Shown here: positions 26,257-34,901 of the stretch, piece by piece | Numbering within the stretch: the stretch's first letter is position 1 | Layout: every line of letters begins with the position of its first letter | From: Blautia luti | Lineage (GTDB): Bacteria > Bacillota > Clostridia > Lachnospirales > Lachnospiraceae | NCBI RefSeq assembly: GCF_013304735.1 | Contig: NZ_JAAITI010000016.1 | Span: 1 to 64,000 of the forward strand | Reading direction: 5' to 3' | Length of the DNA: 64,000 nt | Position numbers and translations under genes: made by a program | Notes under the pieces: generated by a model | Seen by the model: only the letters and a program-made list of their open reading frames with translations | Databases searched by the model: none | Told to the model about the DNA's origin: nothing

Positions 26257-27264
26257 TTATTTATCCTCTGCCTGGCACTGTACTGCTGTGATTGCTACAA
26301 CACCTACGATATCGTCTGCAGAGCATCCACGGGACAGGTCGTTTACAGGTTTCGCGATACCCTGTGTAACAGGTCCGTATGCTTCAGCTTTACCAAGACG
26401 CTGAGCAAGTTTGTATCCGATGTTACCTGCATCAAGGTCTGGGAATACCAGTACGTTCGCTTTACCAGCTACTTCGCTTCCTGGTGCTTTGGATGCGCCT
26501 ACGCTTGGAACGATAGCTGCATCAAGCTGGAACTCTCCGTCAAGTTTAAGCTCCGGATGCTCCTCTTTTGCGATTCTGGTAGCCTCTACGACTTTATCTA
26601 CGTCAGGATGTTTTGCACTTCCCTTGGTGGAGTGGGAAAGCATAGCTACGATTGGCTCCTCCTGAACAAGAAGTTTGAAGGACTCAGCGGAAGATGCTGC
26701 GATTGCGGAAAGTTCATCCGGTGTCGGGTTCTGGTTCAGACCAGAATCAGCAAATACGAATGCACCGTTTGCGCCATACTCGCAATCCGGAACTACGATC
26801 AGGAAGAATGCGGATACAAGCTTGGTTCCCGGTTTTGTCTTCAGGATCTGAAGGCATGGACGAAGTGTATCTGCTGTAGAGTGGCATGCACCGGATACCA
26901 TACCGTCTGCATCACCCATCTTAACCATCATTACGCCATAGTATGGGTACTGAGTATGAAGGATCTCTTTCGCTTTCTCAGGTGTCATTCCTTTTTTTGC
27001 TCTCAGTTCTACGAATTTATCAATGTATGCCTGAGTTCTGTCGGATGTCTCCGGATCTACGATCTGTGCGCCGGAAATATCAAAGCCGCCCTCTGCTGCT
27101 TTCTTGTTGATCTCTTCCTCATTACCGATGAGGATGATCTTGGCAACTCCCTCTTTCAGAATCTTGTCAGTTGCCTCAAGAGTTCTCATATCCTCTGTCT
27201 CTGGCAGTACAATTGTTTTTACGCTTTCTTTTGCTCTTTTCTTAAGCAGTTCAACAAATCCCAT
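26257..27264 (-). CDS. pta: Phosphate acetyltransferase
   Basis: 335 residues from ATG 27264 (MGFVELLKKRAKES), with AGGAGCC ten bases upstream; the open frame extends 48 codons further but crosses the promoter. Interconverts acetyl-CoA and acetyl phosphate. Seen: YPYYGVMMVKMGDADGMVSGA, GANGAFVFADSGLNQNPTPDEL, and KANVLVFPDLDAGNIGYKLA, characteristic of the short Pta form without the N-terminal DRTGG domain. Co-transcribed with ackA. Confidence 0.96.
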   Translation of the reverse strand: MGFVELLKKRAKESVKTIVLPETEDMRTLEATDKILKEGVAKIILIGNEEEINKKAAEGGFDISGAQIVDPETSDRTQAYIDKFVELRAKKGMTPEKAKEILHTQYPYYGVMMVKMGDADGMVSGACHSTADTLRPCLQILKTKPGTKLVSAFFLIVVPDCEYGANGAFVFADSGLNQNPTPDELSAIAASSAESFKLLVQEEPIVAMLSHSTKGSAKHPDVDKVVEATRIAKEEHPELKLDGEFQLDAAIVPSVGASKAPGSEVAGKANVLVFPDLDAGNIGYKLAQRLGKAEAYGPVTQGIAKPVNDLSRGCSADDIVGVVAITAVQCQAEDK

Positions 27265-27330
27265 GATTAAATGGCTCCTTTCTTGATGTAACAAAAACGC
27301 TAGTGTCTGTTCGGGCACTACACTGTGTTT

Positions 27331-27359
27331 ATTATACCCCCTTACACTTTGTATTTCAA
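27331..27359 (-). promoter_or_regulatory. Promoter of pta-ackA
   Basis: TTGAAA (27354-27359), 17-base spacer, TATAAT (27331-27336) on the minus strand; leader of about 60 bases. Confidence 0.75.
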
Positions 27360-27444
27360 GCTTTTCATTGTCAGAAAATGGATGTATGGCGTATTTTTTG
27401 AGATGCAATTTACGGGCCTGAATGCAAAGCAGATTATGTATGGC

Positions 27445-27473
27445 TTAACTTTTTGTGATGCTTATGTTAGAAT
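27445..27473 (+). promoter_or_regulatory. Promoter of tmcAL
   Basis: TTAACT (27445-27450), 17-base spacer, TAGAAT (27468-27473), about 100 bases before the start codon. Confidence 0.5.
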
Positions 27474-27576
27474 AGTTTCATTATGGAAAAACGCAGTGCC
27501 GGGCAGGTATATACGGTCCATATCCTGGTAATGCTTTGCGTAGAATTTAACTTTTTGGAAATGGCAGGTTTTTTAT

Positions 27577-28854
27577 ATGAAAGTTGTTGGAATTATTGCA
27601 GAATACAATCCTTTTCACAGGGGGCATGAATATCAGATCCGTTATGCCAGGGAATCTCTTGGTGCTGATTATGTAATCGTCGCCATGAGCGGAGATTTTG
27701 TACAGAGAGGAGCTCCTGCTCTCATGCCAAAACATCTCCGGGCAGAGATGGCTCTTCTTGGCGGTGCCGATCTCGTCCTGGAACTTCCCGTCCAGGTTTC
27801 CACTGCCAGTGCGGAGGGCTTTGCCGCAGGCGGCGTAAGCCTTCTGGACGGACTTGGGATTGTGGATGAACTTTGTTTTGGCAGTGAATGCGGTGATACG
27901 GAGATCCTTATGGAAACAGCCCGCATTCTTGTGGCGGAGCCTCCTGTATACAGAGATTTTCTCCAGAAAAATCTCCGTGAAGGAATGAGTTTTCCCCTGG
28001 CAAGAAGCCGTGCGCTGACAAGTTATGTTACAAAATCTGCCATCTCTGATGTGTCTTTCGGTGACGGACATTTTATTTTTCCGGAGCAGATGGATTCCAT
28101 CCTTTCTTCTCCAAACAATATCCTTGGCATTGAGTACTGCAAAGCCCTGCTGCGCCAGAACAGCTCCATCCGCCCCCATGCACTTCTCCGAAAGGGAAGC
28201 GGATATCACGATGCGGATCTCTCGGATGTTTCCGGAGATTTTTTCCCATCTGCTTCCGGTATCCGGGAACTTCTTTCCGCTGAAAAGGGTGCCATGGATT
28301 TTTCCCGTTTTATTCCGGCTGCAGCATTTCCGGTCTTTTCCTCTGCACTGGAAAAGAGATGCTGGCTTCTGGAAACAGCTCTGGATCTTCCTCTTCATTA
28401 TAAACTTCTTCTGGAAACGGAAGAAAGTTTACGTCAGTATCCGGATCTTTCCGATGCTCTGATCCGCCGGATTTTAAAATACCTGAACCAGTATGAAAGT
28501 TTTTCCCAGTTTGCGGATCTTCTGAAAACCAGAGATATTACACGGTCTGCCATCTGCCGTGGTCTTGTCCGGATCTTTCTGGATCTGAAAGAAAAAGCAC
28601 CCGGACATATTCCCTATGCCCGGGTGCTTGGTTTCCGAAAAGACAGTGCACCGCTTCTTGGTCAAATCAAGAAAAACGCTTCTATCCCTATGCTTACCAA
28701 AGCTGCAGATGCCGCTTCCATCCTTGATAAAGACGGATTGGGGATTTTTAATCAAACCTGCGAAGCTTCGAATCTTTATGAAATGCTTCTCTGCCGGAAA
28801 ACAGGTCAGCCTTTTGTTCATGAATTCCAGAAACCACCGCGGATTATTTTGTAA
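27577..28854 (+). CDS. tmcAL: tRNA(Met) cytidine acetate ligase
   Basis: 425 residues, YlbM/DUF795 family. TmcAL of Bacillus acetylates C34 of elongator tRNA-Met using acetate and ATP via acetyl-adenylate. Nucleotidyltransferase motif YNPFHRGHEYQI (residues 10-21), MSGDFVQRGAPAL, and SPNNILGIEYCKAL are characteristic. It is divergent from pta-ackA, whose product acetate is the substrate. The 3' end overlaps the convergent aminotransferase gene by 11 bases. Confidence 0.9.
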   Translation: MKVVGIIAEYNPFHRGHEYQIRYARESLGADYVIVAMSGDFVQRGAPALMPKHLRAEMALLGGADLVLELPVQVSTASAEGFAAGGVSLLDGLGIVDELCFGSECGDTEILMETARILVAEPPVYRDFLQKNLREGMSFPLARSRALTSYVTKSAISDVSFGDGHFIFPEQMDSILSSPNNILGIEYCKALLRQNSSIRPHALLRKGSGYHDADLSDVSGDFFPSASGIRELLSAEKGAMDFSRFIPAAAFPVFSSALEKRCWLLETALDLPLHYKLLLETEESLRQYPDLSDALIRRILKYLNQYESFSQFADLLKTRDITRSAICRGLVRIFLDLKEKAPGHIPYARVLGFRKDSAPLLGQIKKNASIPMLTKAADAASILDKDGLGIFNQTCEASNLYEMLLCRKTGQPFVHEFQKPPRIIL

Positions 28855-30019
28855 CCGTAACGGTAATCTCGCTTTTTCCAATGGCTTCCACTGCTTCCCG
28901 GATTTTCTCCGGCGGAAGCACCAGTGCGAAACGTACGTATCCTTCCCCGTGTGGTCCGAAACTTGCTCCCGGAGTTACGATGACGCCTGCTTTTTCCATC
29001 AGCTCCATGCAGAAAGCCATACTGTCCGTGCGGCCGCCGGGGAGCTTTGCCCAGACGAACATGGTACCTTTTCCATTTGGAAGTTCCCAGCCAATGTCAC
29101 GAAGTCCCTGGCAGAGTGCATCTCTTCTCTCCTGGTACATCTGGCACTGTTCTTTTACGCTGTCCAGTGGTCCCTCAAGTGCGGCAATAGCTGCTTTCTG
29201 AAGTGGCAGGAACATGCCAAAATCGATCTGGCTTCTCAGCTTGCGAAGTGCTGTTATCACGTCAGGCCGGCCTACCAGAAAGCTGAGCCTTGCGCCGGTA
29301 ACATTGAAGGATTTGGAAAGACTGAAGAACTCTACGCCGATCTCTTTTGCTCCTGGTGTTGCAAGGAAGCTTCCGCCAAATGCTCCGTCAAAGATAATAT
29401 CGCTGTATGCATTATCATGAATAATGAGAATATCATATTTTTTCGCGAATTCCACGATTTCTTCGTAAAGTCCTGGTGTGGCTATACTTCCTACCGGATT
29501 GGACGGAAGGGATACTACCATGTATTTAGCCTTCTTCGCCACTTCTTCCGGGATTCCCTTTACATAGGGGAGAAAGTCATGTTCCGCAACCAGTGGATAG
29601 TAGTAAGGAACTGCTCCGGCCATCAGGCTTCCTGCTGCAAATACCGGATAGCACGGGTCCGGAAGAAGGACGGTATCTCCCTCGTCACAGAGAGCCATGC
29701 CAAGATGTCCCATTCCTTCCTGGCTTCCATAAACGGTCATTACCATATCCGGTGTCAGTTCCACGTCAAAACGTTTTTTATAATAAGTACAGACTGCTTC
29801 CAGAAGCTCCGGCAGATCCCGGAGGCTGTACTTCCAGTTGTTGTCATCCATGGCCGCTTCCGCTACGGCTTTTTTGATGTATTCCGGAGTTTTAAAATCC
29901 GGGGTTCCCACACTCATGTTATAGATCTTCATGCCCTGAGCTTCCAGCTCCATGCGCCGGTTGTTCAGAGCTGCAAAAATTTCATCTCCAAATCGGTCCA
30001 GTCTTTTTGAAAACTGCAT
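28844..30019 (-). CDS. Class I/II pyridoxal-phosphate aminotransferase
   Basis: 391 residues, fold-type I. The PLP lysine lies in SLSKSFNVTGARLSF (~residue 231); upstream NPVGS and HDNAYSDIIFDG hold the conserved Asn and Asp/Tyr cofactor contacts, and a C-terminal Arg sits in GEGYVRFALV. It resembles the AspC/AlaT/DapL-like group; the gut-clostridial version is often called LL-diaminopimelate or aspartate aminotransferase, and I cannot decide the substrate. Monocistronic with its own promoter ~107 bases upstream. Confidence 0.85.
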   Translation of the reverse strand: MQFSKRLDRFGDEIFAALNNRRMELEAQGMKIYNMSVGTPDFKTPEYIKKAVAEAAMDDNNWKYSLRDLPELLEAVCTYYKKRFDVELTPDMVMTVYGSQEGMGHLGMALCDEGDTVLLPDPCYPVFAAGSLMAGAVPYYYPLVAEHDFLPYVKGIPEEVAKKAKYMVVSLPSNPVGSIATPGLYEEIVEFAKKYDILIIHDNAYSDIIFDGAFGGSFLATPGAKEIGVEFFSLSKSFNVTGARLSFLVGRPDVITALRKLRSQIDFGMFLPLQKAAIAALEGPLDSVKEQCQMYQERRDALCQGLRDIGWELPNGKGTMFVWAKLPGGRTDSMAFCMELMEKAGVIVTPGASFGPHGEGYVRFALVLPPEKIREAVEAIGKSEITVTVTK

Positions 30020-30066
30020 ATCATTCGTCCCTCTTCCATAATAAATTACAAGTGTCCGTGTCTATG

Positions 30067-30120
30067 GACATTCGCATTCTGCTCTGCGACATGCTCAAAA
30101 GCAAAATCACAAAGCGATTT
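30067..30120 (+). repeat. Interspersed repeat, copy 1
   Basis: Core 30067-30110 matches copy 3 (61816-61859) at about 34 of 44 positions; the core contains ATTCGCATTC and ACATGCTCA. A small dyad AAATC/GATTT follows. It lies within the 5' leader of the aminotransferase gene, antisense to it. A further dyad TGTCC/GGACA (30052-30069) touches its left side. Confidence 0.6.
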
Positions 30121-30125
30121 CATTC

Positions 30126-30154
30126 ATTTTACCACGGTAACGTGATATACTCAA
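30126..30154 (-). promoter_or_regulatory. Promoter of the aminotransferase gene with palindrome in the spacer
   Basis: TTGAGT (30149-30154), 17-base spacer, TAAAAT (30126-30131) on the minus strand. The spacer contains the dyad CACG-TTAC-CGTG (30133-30144), well placed to be an operator. Confidence 0.55.
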
Positions 30155-30163
30155 GAATTTTCC

Positions 30164-30209
30164 ACAAAAAAAGAACCACCACCTGATTCAAACAGTGATG
30201 GTCCTTCTA
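30164..30209 (-). terminator. Terminator of the tryptophan transporter operon
   Basis: Minus-strand stem AAGGACCATCAC/GTGGTGGTTCTT with a loop of about 13 bases, followed by seven T (30165-30171). It starts about 12 bases beyond the ATPase stop codon. Confidence 0.75.
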
Positions 30210-30220
30210 CTTATCATTTA

Positions 30221-31009
30221 TCATTCCGACAAAAGAATACGGTCATTATCCAGGGCCTTTCCGGCTCCTGTCTTAAATTTCTCGAGAAGGCCGTCCACGG
30301 TCATGTTCTTCTTCTCTTCGCCTCCGATATCCAGCACGATATTACCGGAATCCATCATCAAAATACGGTTTCCAAGATCAATTGCAGACTGCATATTGTG
30401 CGTGATCATCAGACAGGTCAGCTGATGTTCTTCCACGATCCGTTTTGTGAGATTCAGAACTTTCTCAGCAGTTCCCGGGTCAAGCGCTGCAGTATGCTCG
30501 TCCAGAAGAAGTAATTTCGGCGGATTCATAGTTGCCATCAGAAGTGTCAAGGCCTGTCTCTGTCCACCGGAAAGAAGTCCCACCGGATGACTCATCCGCT
30601 CTTCCAGGCCAATGTCCAGTTTCTTCAGTTCTTCACGGAAACGTTCTTTTTCCTGTCGGGTTGTATGAGAAAGCCATCCGCCTTTGCCGGCTGCAAGTGC
30701 AAGATTCTCTTCGATTGTCATACCCGGCGCAGTTCCACGCATCGGATCCTGATAAAGACGGCCGATTTCTTTTGCACGTGCATGCTGCGGCATAAATGTA
30801 ATGTCTCTGCCATCCAGCTCAATTGCTCCTGCATCTGTGAGGAAATCACCACAGATTGCGTTGAAAAGTGTTGATTTTCCCGCACCATTAGAACCGATGA
30901 TCGTAGCAAAGTCGCCTTTTTTCAGTTCCAGGGAAAGATCTTCGATTGCCTTTTTTTCGTTTACGGTTCCCGGATTAAATGTTTTTGAAATATGGCTGAT
31001 TTTTAACAT
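30221..31009 (-). CDS. trpZ: ABC transporter ATP-binding protein, predicted tryptophan uptake
   Basis: 262 residues. Walker A GSNGAGKST, Q-loop region QDPMRG, signature LLSGGQRQALTLL, Walker B LLLLDEHTAALDPG with the H-loop MITHNMQ. Third gene of the operon substrate-binding protein, permease, ATPase, 3 bases after the permease. The symbol follows the T-box-based naming of predicted tryptophan transporters (trpXYZ). By sequence alone this family (PF04392-linked systems) is annotated only as an ABC transporter of unknown substrate. Confidence 0.8.
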   Translation of the reverse strand: MLKISHISKTFNPGTVNEKKAIEDLSLELKKGDFATIIGSNGAGKSTLFNAICGDFLTDAGAIELDGRDITFMPQHARAKEIGRLYQDPMRGTAPGMTIEENLALAAGKGGWLSHTTRQEKERFREELKKLDIGLEERMSHPVGLLSGGQRQALTLLMATMNPPKLLLLDEHTAALDPGTAEKVLNLTKRIVEEHQLTCLMITHNMQSAIDLGNRILMMDSGNIVLDIGGEEKKNMTVDGLLEKFKTGAGKALDNDRILLSE

Positions 31010-31012
31010 GGA

Positions 31013-31954
31013 TCATCTGCCTCCTTTTGTATGAGTCATTCTTCTTCGGATCTGCGGCCACTGTTTCTTAAGATACGGACCGGAAATTGCAAGAACAACG
31101 ATCACAGAAGATACCAGTTTCAGCATAAACGCCGGCATATTGAAACGAAGTGCGATGGTGTATACAAGGCGGAAAATGAAGGAACCAAGCACCATTCCCA
31201 CCGCTCTTACAAAAATTCCGCCATGGCCAAGAAGCGTACCTCCGATCAGCAGAGATGCCAGTGCAATGGTAACCATACCCTGTCCGATGTTGATATCTAC
31301 GGATTTCTGTGACTGAGACAGAAGGCATCCGGAAAGTGCGGTAAATGCATTTGCCACACAAAGGCCGATCACTGTTGTAAAGACCGGATTGATAGAGGAA
31401 GATTTTACCATATCAGAATTATTTCCGGTTGCCCGGATTGCAAGACCAAGTCTTGTTTTCAGGAAAAATACCAGAAATACAATCACAAGGATCACTGCGA
31501 TGGCTGCAATAATGATATCTTCCCTGCCTTTTAACGGTGTACCTGCAAGTGCATCTTTCATCATGGTAAATACTGTGGTTGTCCGGTTCATATTAATGAG
31601 AGAAGAACCTCCCATAACCGCAATATTTACGGAATATAAGGCCGTATTTACAATGATACCTGCAAGCAGGCTGTCTACTCCCAGCTTTGTCTGCAGGATA
31701 GCTGTTACAAATCCCGATGTAACACCTGCTGCCATAGCTGCCACAATGGACAGAAACGGATGTCCGCTTACAGCTACTACGGCTCCTACAGCGGCTCCAA
31801 AAGTAAAGCAGCCGTCTGTAGAAAGGTCGCAGACATTCAGCATGGAATAACTAAGGAACAGAGCAAGAACTGTCAGGGAACAGATCAGTCCAAGCTTCAG
31901 GGCAGTCTCCCCGAGGGAGAGCATAGTTGCAATCGTCACAGTGATTTCCTCCAT
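31013..31954 (-). CDS. trpY: ABC transporter permease, predicted tryptophan uptake
   Basis: 313 residues with eight or nine hydrophobic helices, BPD_transp_2-like (LivH/RbsC type). Seen: CDLSTDGCFTFGAAVGAVVA, LQTKLGVDSLLAGIIVNTALYSVN and LRLAIRATGNN-like RLGLAIRATGNNSDM, the cytoplasmic loop that contacts the ATPase. It lies between the binding protein gene (6 bases upstream) and the ATPase gene. Confidence 0.82.
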   Translation of the reverse strand: MEEITVTIATMLSLGETALKLGLICSLTVLALFLSYSMLNVCDLSTDGCFTFGAAVGAVVAVSGHPFLSIVAAMAAGVTSGFVTAILQTKLGVDSLLAGIIVNTALYSVNIAVMGGSSLINMNRTTTVFTMMKDALAGTPLKGREDIIIAAIAVILVIVFLVFFLKTRLGLAIRATGNNSDMVKSSSINPVFTTVIGLCVANAFTALSGCLLSQSQKSVDINIGQGMVTIALASLLIGGTLLGHGGIFVRAVGMVLGSFIFRLVYTIALRFNMPAFMLKLVSSVIVVLAISGPYLKKQWPQIRRRMTHTKGGR

Positions 31955-31960
31955 TTGGAT

Positions 31961-32989
31961 TTATTTTGCTTCTACTTCATCGAAGCTTTCTGCAGTTGTA
32001 ATCTCATTTACCTGTGTACAGAGAGGCTCAAATGCTTTCTTTACAGTATCAAAATCAAGGCCAAGTTCTTTACAGGTTTCTGTATTAACTGTTGCAGTAC
32101 CATTGTCAAATGTTTCCACAGCGGTTTTGGCCGGATCTGCGTTATCCACCAGGATATCTGCGATCATATCGGCTGTTTTCTGTCCAAGGTTTGCATAATC
32201 AACACCGTATCCTACAAAGGCACCATTTAATGCAAAGGAGTCAGCACCTGTGTAGTGCGGAATTCCTGCCTCAATAAATTTCTCATAAATAGAAAGCTCT
32301 GCTGTCATGATGGTGTTATCGGTAGGTGTAAATACTGCATCCACACCATCTGCGATCAGTGCATCTGCCGCAAGCTGAACTTCATCGGTAGTGGTTCCGG
32401 TACGTTCTACATATTCGATTCCCTGCTCATCCAGATAATCCTTTGCTTCCTGAATTGCTGTTGTGGAGGAATCCTGTCCTACATCATAAAGAAGGCCAAT
32501 TTTCTTTACATCCGGGTTCTGCGCCTGGATCAGTTTCATGATAGAAGAAGTATCCAGATAATCACTGGTTCCTGTGATATTTGCACCAGGAGCATCCAGA
32601 GAATCTACAAGGCCGGAGCCAACCGGATCCGATACTGCTGAGAAAACAACCGGTGTATCGCTTCCCTCTGTCGCAGACTGCATACGCATTGCCACCGGTG
32701 TAGCTACACCTACCATCAGGTCAACATTGTCAGCCTGGAAATCGGAGATGATCTGTTCCATAACGCTGGCATCTGCATTGCAGTTATCATAAGGTACATC
32801 AAATGTGATGCCTTTTTCTTTGCCGATCTCTTCCAGACGGGACTGGATATTATCTACGATCTGGTTCAGGGAAGCATCATCTACATAATTGCAGATGCCT
32901 ACTTTAAAATCCTCTGCCATAACCGGGCTGGCCACCATCATACTTGTTGCTGCTACTGCTGCTGCGATTACTAACATTCTTTTTTTCAT
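31961..32989 (-). CDS. trpX: ABC transporter substrate-binding protein, predicted tryptophan-binding
   Basis: 342 residues, ABC_sub_bind (PF04392) type with two Rossmann-like lobes. Signal peptide MKKRMLVIAAAVAATSMMVA followed by a likely cleavage site after residue 25 (SPVMA|ED). Unusually for a Gram-positive binding protein there is no lipobox cysteine, so membrane attachment is unexplained. Mature protein begins FKVGICNYVDDASLNQ; family motifs FSAVSDPVGSGLVDSL and ITGTSDYLD are present. The substrate is inferred from the Trp-specific T-box in its leader. Confidence 0.85.
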   Translation of the reverse strand: MKKRMLVIAAAVAATSMMVASPVMAEDFKVGICNYVDDASLNQIVDNIQSRLEEIGKEKGITFDVPYDNCNADASVMEQIISDFQADNVDLMVGVATPVAMRMQSATEGSDTPVVFSAVSDPVGSGLVDSLDAPGANITGTSDYLDTSSIMKLIQAQNPDVKKIGLLYDVGQDSSTTAIQEAKDYLDEQGIEYVERTGTTTDEVQLAADALIADGVDAVFTPTDNTIMTAELSIYEKFIEAGIPHYTGADSFALNGAFVGYGVDYANLGQKTADMIADILVDNADPAKTAVETFDNGTATVNTETCKELGLDFDTVKKAFEPLCTQVNEITTAESFDEVEAK

Positions 32990-33097
32990 AATTTTGTTCT
33001 CCCTTCTTATTTCCGCTTATGATTACTTTTTGTACACCCTGCGGCCTGCTTTTCCGGAACAACTTTTTATGCAACAGAATCTCTTTTTTCCTGTAAC

Positions 33098-33378
33098 ACA
33101 AAAACCGTCTCAAGCTTATATTATGCTTGAGACGGTAATAAAAGTTCTTTATTATCGCGGTACCACTCAAATTGACGAATCGTCCACTTTCCGGTGTACT
33201 AACATACACTCCTCATTGATAACGGGTTCGGTTCCCGTCGGCGCCTACTGTACAGATAAATAGTTCGGGCCGCCCTCGAAAGTCCATTCAACATCTGGTC
33301 CCCTGCGGATTCCCACCATCACCGCTCTCTGTGAAGCTTCCTGAAATGTTTACTTCTCTTTCTCACTGGTTTGTTTTT
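33098..33378 (-). promoter_or_regulatory. T-box riboswitch, predicted tRNA-Trp specific (specifier UGG)
   Basis: On the minus strand: Stem I base GAAAG (near 33355) pairs with CUUUC after the specifier loop; the motif GAGAGCGGUGAUGGUGGG follows in the 5' half; the specifier loop reads GUUGAAUGGA with UGG at 33284-33286, a tryptophan codon. The conserved T-box UGGUACCGCG is at 33156-33165, and the terminator stem CCGTCTCAAGC/GCTTGAGACGG at 33105-33135 is followed by TTTTTGTG. Uncharged tRNA-Trp would stabilise the antiterminator and switch on the transporter genes. Sequence motifs are plain; the specifier assignment rests on pairing done by eye. Confidence 0.9.
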
Positions 33379-33390
33379 TAAGTTGTGTTT

Positions 33391-33419
33391 ACTTTAGCAC
33401 ATCAACGTGAATCTGTCAA
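33391..33419 (-). promoter_or_regulatory. Promoter of the T-box/tryptophan transporter operon
   Basis: Consensus TTGACA (33414-33419), 17-base spacer, TAAAGT (33391-33396) on the minus strand, just upstream of Stem I. Confidence 0.85.
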
Positions 33420-33444
33420 CCCCGAAATGAAATTAATTTCAGAA

Positions 33445-34809
33445 TTAATTTTTAAAACTGTGAATCGGTGCCGGAATTCTTCCGCCTCTCTGTACAAATG
33501 CATCGCAGGAGAAGGAATTTACAGGCATGATCGGAGCATAACCAAGAAGGCCTCCGAATTCAACAGTCTCGCCTACACCTTTGCCGATTACCGGAATCAG
33601 ACGTACTGCGGTTGTCTTCTGGTTTACCATACCGATGGCAGACTCATCGGCAATGATACCTGCCAGTGTGGTAGCTTTGGTATCTCCCGGAACTGCGATC
33701 ATATCCAGTCCAACAGAGCATACGCAGGTCATGGCTTCCAGTTTCTCCAGCGTAAGCGCTCCCTCATTTACCGCATCGATCATTCCCTGATCCTCGCTGA
33801 CCGGAATAAAGGCACCGCTTAATCCGCCCACAGCTGCTGCTGCCATAACGCCGCCTTTTTTCACCTGGTCATTGAGAAGCGCAAGTGCTGCAGTTGTTCC
33901 AGGTGCACCGGCTCTCTCAAGACCGATTTCCTCCAGAATCTCTGCTACGGAATCACCGATGGCCGGTGTTGGTGCAAGGGAAAGATCCACAATACCAAAC
34001 GGCACATCCAGACGTTTGGATGCCTCACGTGCAACCAGCTGTCCCACTCGTGTTACCTTAAATGCGGTACGCTTGATCATCTCGCAGAGAGTTCCGAAAT
34101 CTTCTCCGCGAACCTGCTCCAGGGCTTTCTTGACAACGCCAGGGCCGCTGACACCTACATTGATGATGCAGTCAGCCTCTGTAACACCGTGGAAAGCACC
34201 TGCCATAAACGGGTTGTCATCCGGTGCGTTGCAGAATACCACAAGTTTGGCACAGCCAAGGGAATCCTGCTCTTTGGTTGCCTCTGCGGTTGCAAGGACG
34301 ATCTCGCCCATCAGTTTTACGGCATCCATGTTAATACCGGTCTTGGTGGAACCAACGTTTACAGAACTGCAGACACGCTCTGTCTCTGCCATTGCCTGCG
34401 GGATGGAGCGGATGAGAAGTTCCTCTGCCGGAGTCATTCCCTTGCTTACCAGTGCGGAATATCCGCCGATAAAGTTCACTCCAACTTCCTTGGCACATTT
34501 ATCCAGTGTTCTTGCGATGGTCACAAAATCTTCCGGTTTCTTACATGCGGCTCCACCAACCAGAGCGATCGGTGTTACGGAAATTCGTTTATTTACAACC
34601 GGGATTCCGTACTCGGTTGCAATCTCATCACCGGTAGCTACCAGGTTTCTGGCTTTTGTGGTGATCTTTTCGTATATTTTCTGATTCAGTGCATCCAGGT
34701 CAGGATCGATACAGTCCAGAAGGCTGATTCCCATGGTGATGGTACGCACATCCAGATTCTCCTGCTCGATCATTTTATTTGTCTCGTTTACTTCAAAAAT
34801 ATTGATCAT
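33445..34809 (-). CDS. DUF711/PFL-family protein (UPF0210)
   Basis: 454 residues, soluble. Family members are distantly related to pyruvate formate-lyase in fold but lack the glycyl radical motif; the function is unknown. Seen: [24 protein letters not shown] at the start (glycines and acidic pattern typical), [18 protein letters not shown], and [24 protein letters not shown]. It follows the ACT-domain gene by 92 bases, an association conserved widely in Firmicutes and Archaea, suggesting the ACT protein regulates or binds it. Last gene of the polA operon before the T-box promoter. Confidence 0.85.
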   Translation of the reverse strand: MINIFEVNETNKMIEQENLDVRTITMGISLLDCIDPDLDALNQKIYEKITTKARNLVATGDEIATEYGIPVVNKRISVTPIALVGGAACKKPEDFVTIARTLDKCAKEVGVNFIGGYSALVSKGMTPAEELLIRSIPQAMAETERVCSSVNVGSTKTGINMDAVKLMGEIVLATAEATKEQDSLGCAKLVVFCNAPDDNPFMAGAFHGVTEADCIINVGVSGPGVVKKALEQVRGEDFGTLCEMIKRTAFKVTRVGQLVAREASKRLDVPFGIVDLSLAPTPAIGDSVAEILEEIGLERAGAPGTTAALALLNDQVKKGGVMAAAAVGGLSGAFIPVSEDQGMIDAVNEGALTLEKLEAMTCVCSVGLDMIAVPGDTKATTLAGIIADESAIGMVNQKTTAVRLIPVIGKGVGETVEFGGLLGYAPIMPVNSFSCDAFVQRGGRIPAPIHSFKN

Positions 34810-34840
34810 TTTATTTTCTCCCTGATGATTGGTATAATGC

Positions 34841-34880
34841 GGATAAAAGCATCCGCTTCGCTACTTGCTCATAATCAAAC
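34841..34880 (+). repeat. Interspersed repeat, copy 2 (diverged)
   Basis: GGATAAAAGCATCCGC, then TTCGCTACTTGCTCATAATC resembles the core of copies 1 and 3 with one gap. It lies in the 92-base gap between the ACT and DUF711 genes, antisense to them, and itself contains the dyad GCGGAT/ATCCGC (34839-34856). Confidence 0.45.
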
Positions 34881-34901
34881 AACAGTATATCCGTTATTTA
34901 A

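Larger units (their letters stand above)
27265..27576. other. Divergent intergenic region between pta and tmcAL
   Basis: 312 bases that contain back-facing promoters for pta and tmcAL (listed separately) and, inside the pta leader at 27301-27320, the inverted repeat TAGTG/CACTA around CTGTTCGGG. No ORF or further structure was seen. Confidence 0.6.

Noticed and set aside
33160-33260. Apparent tRNA-like stretch (GGTTCGGTTCCCGTCGGCGC)
   Set aside because: It is part of the T-box leader; no acceptor or anticodon stems form.
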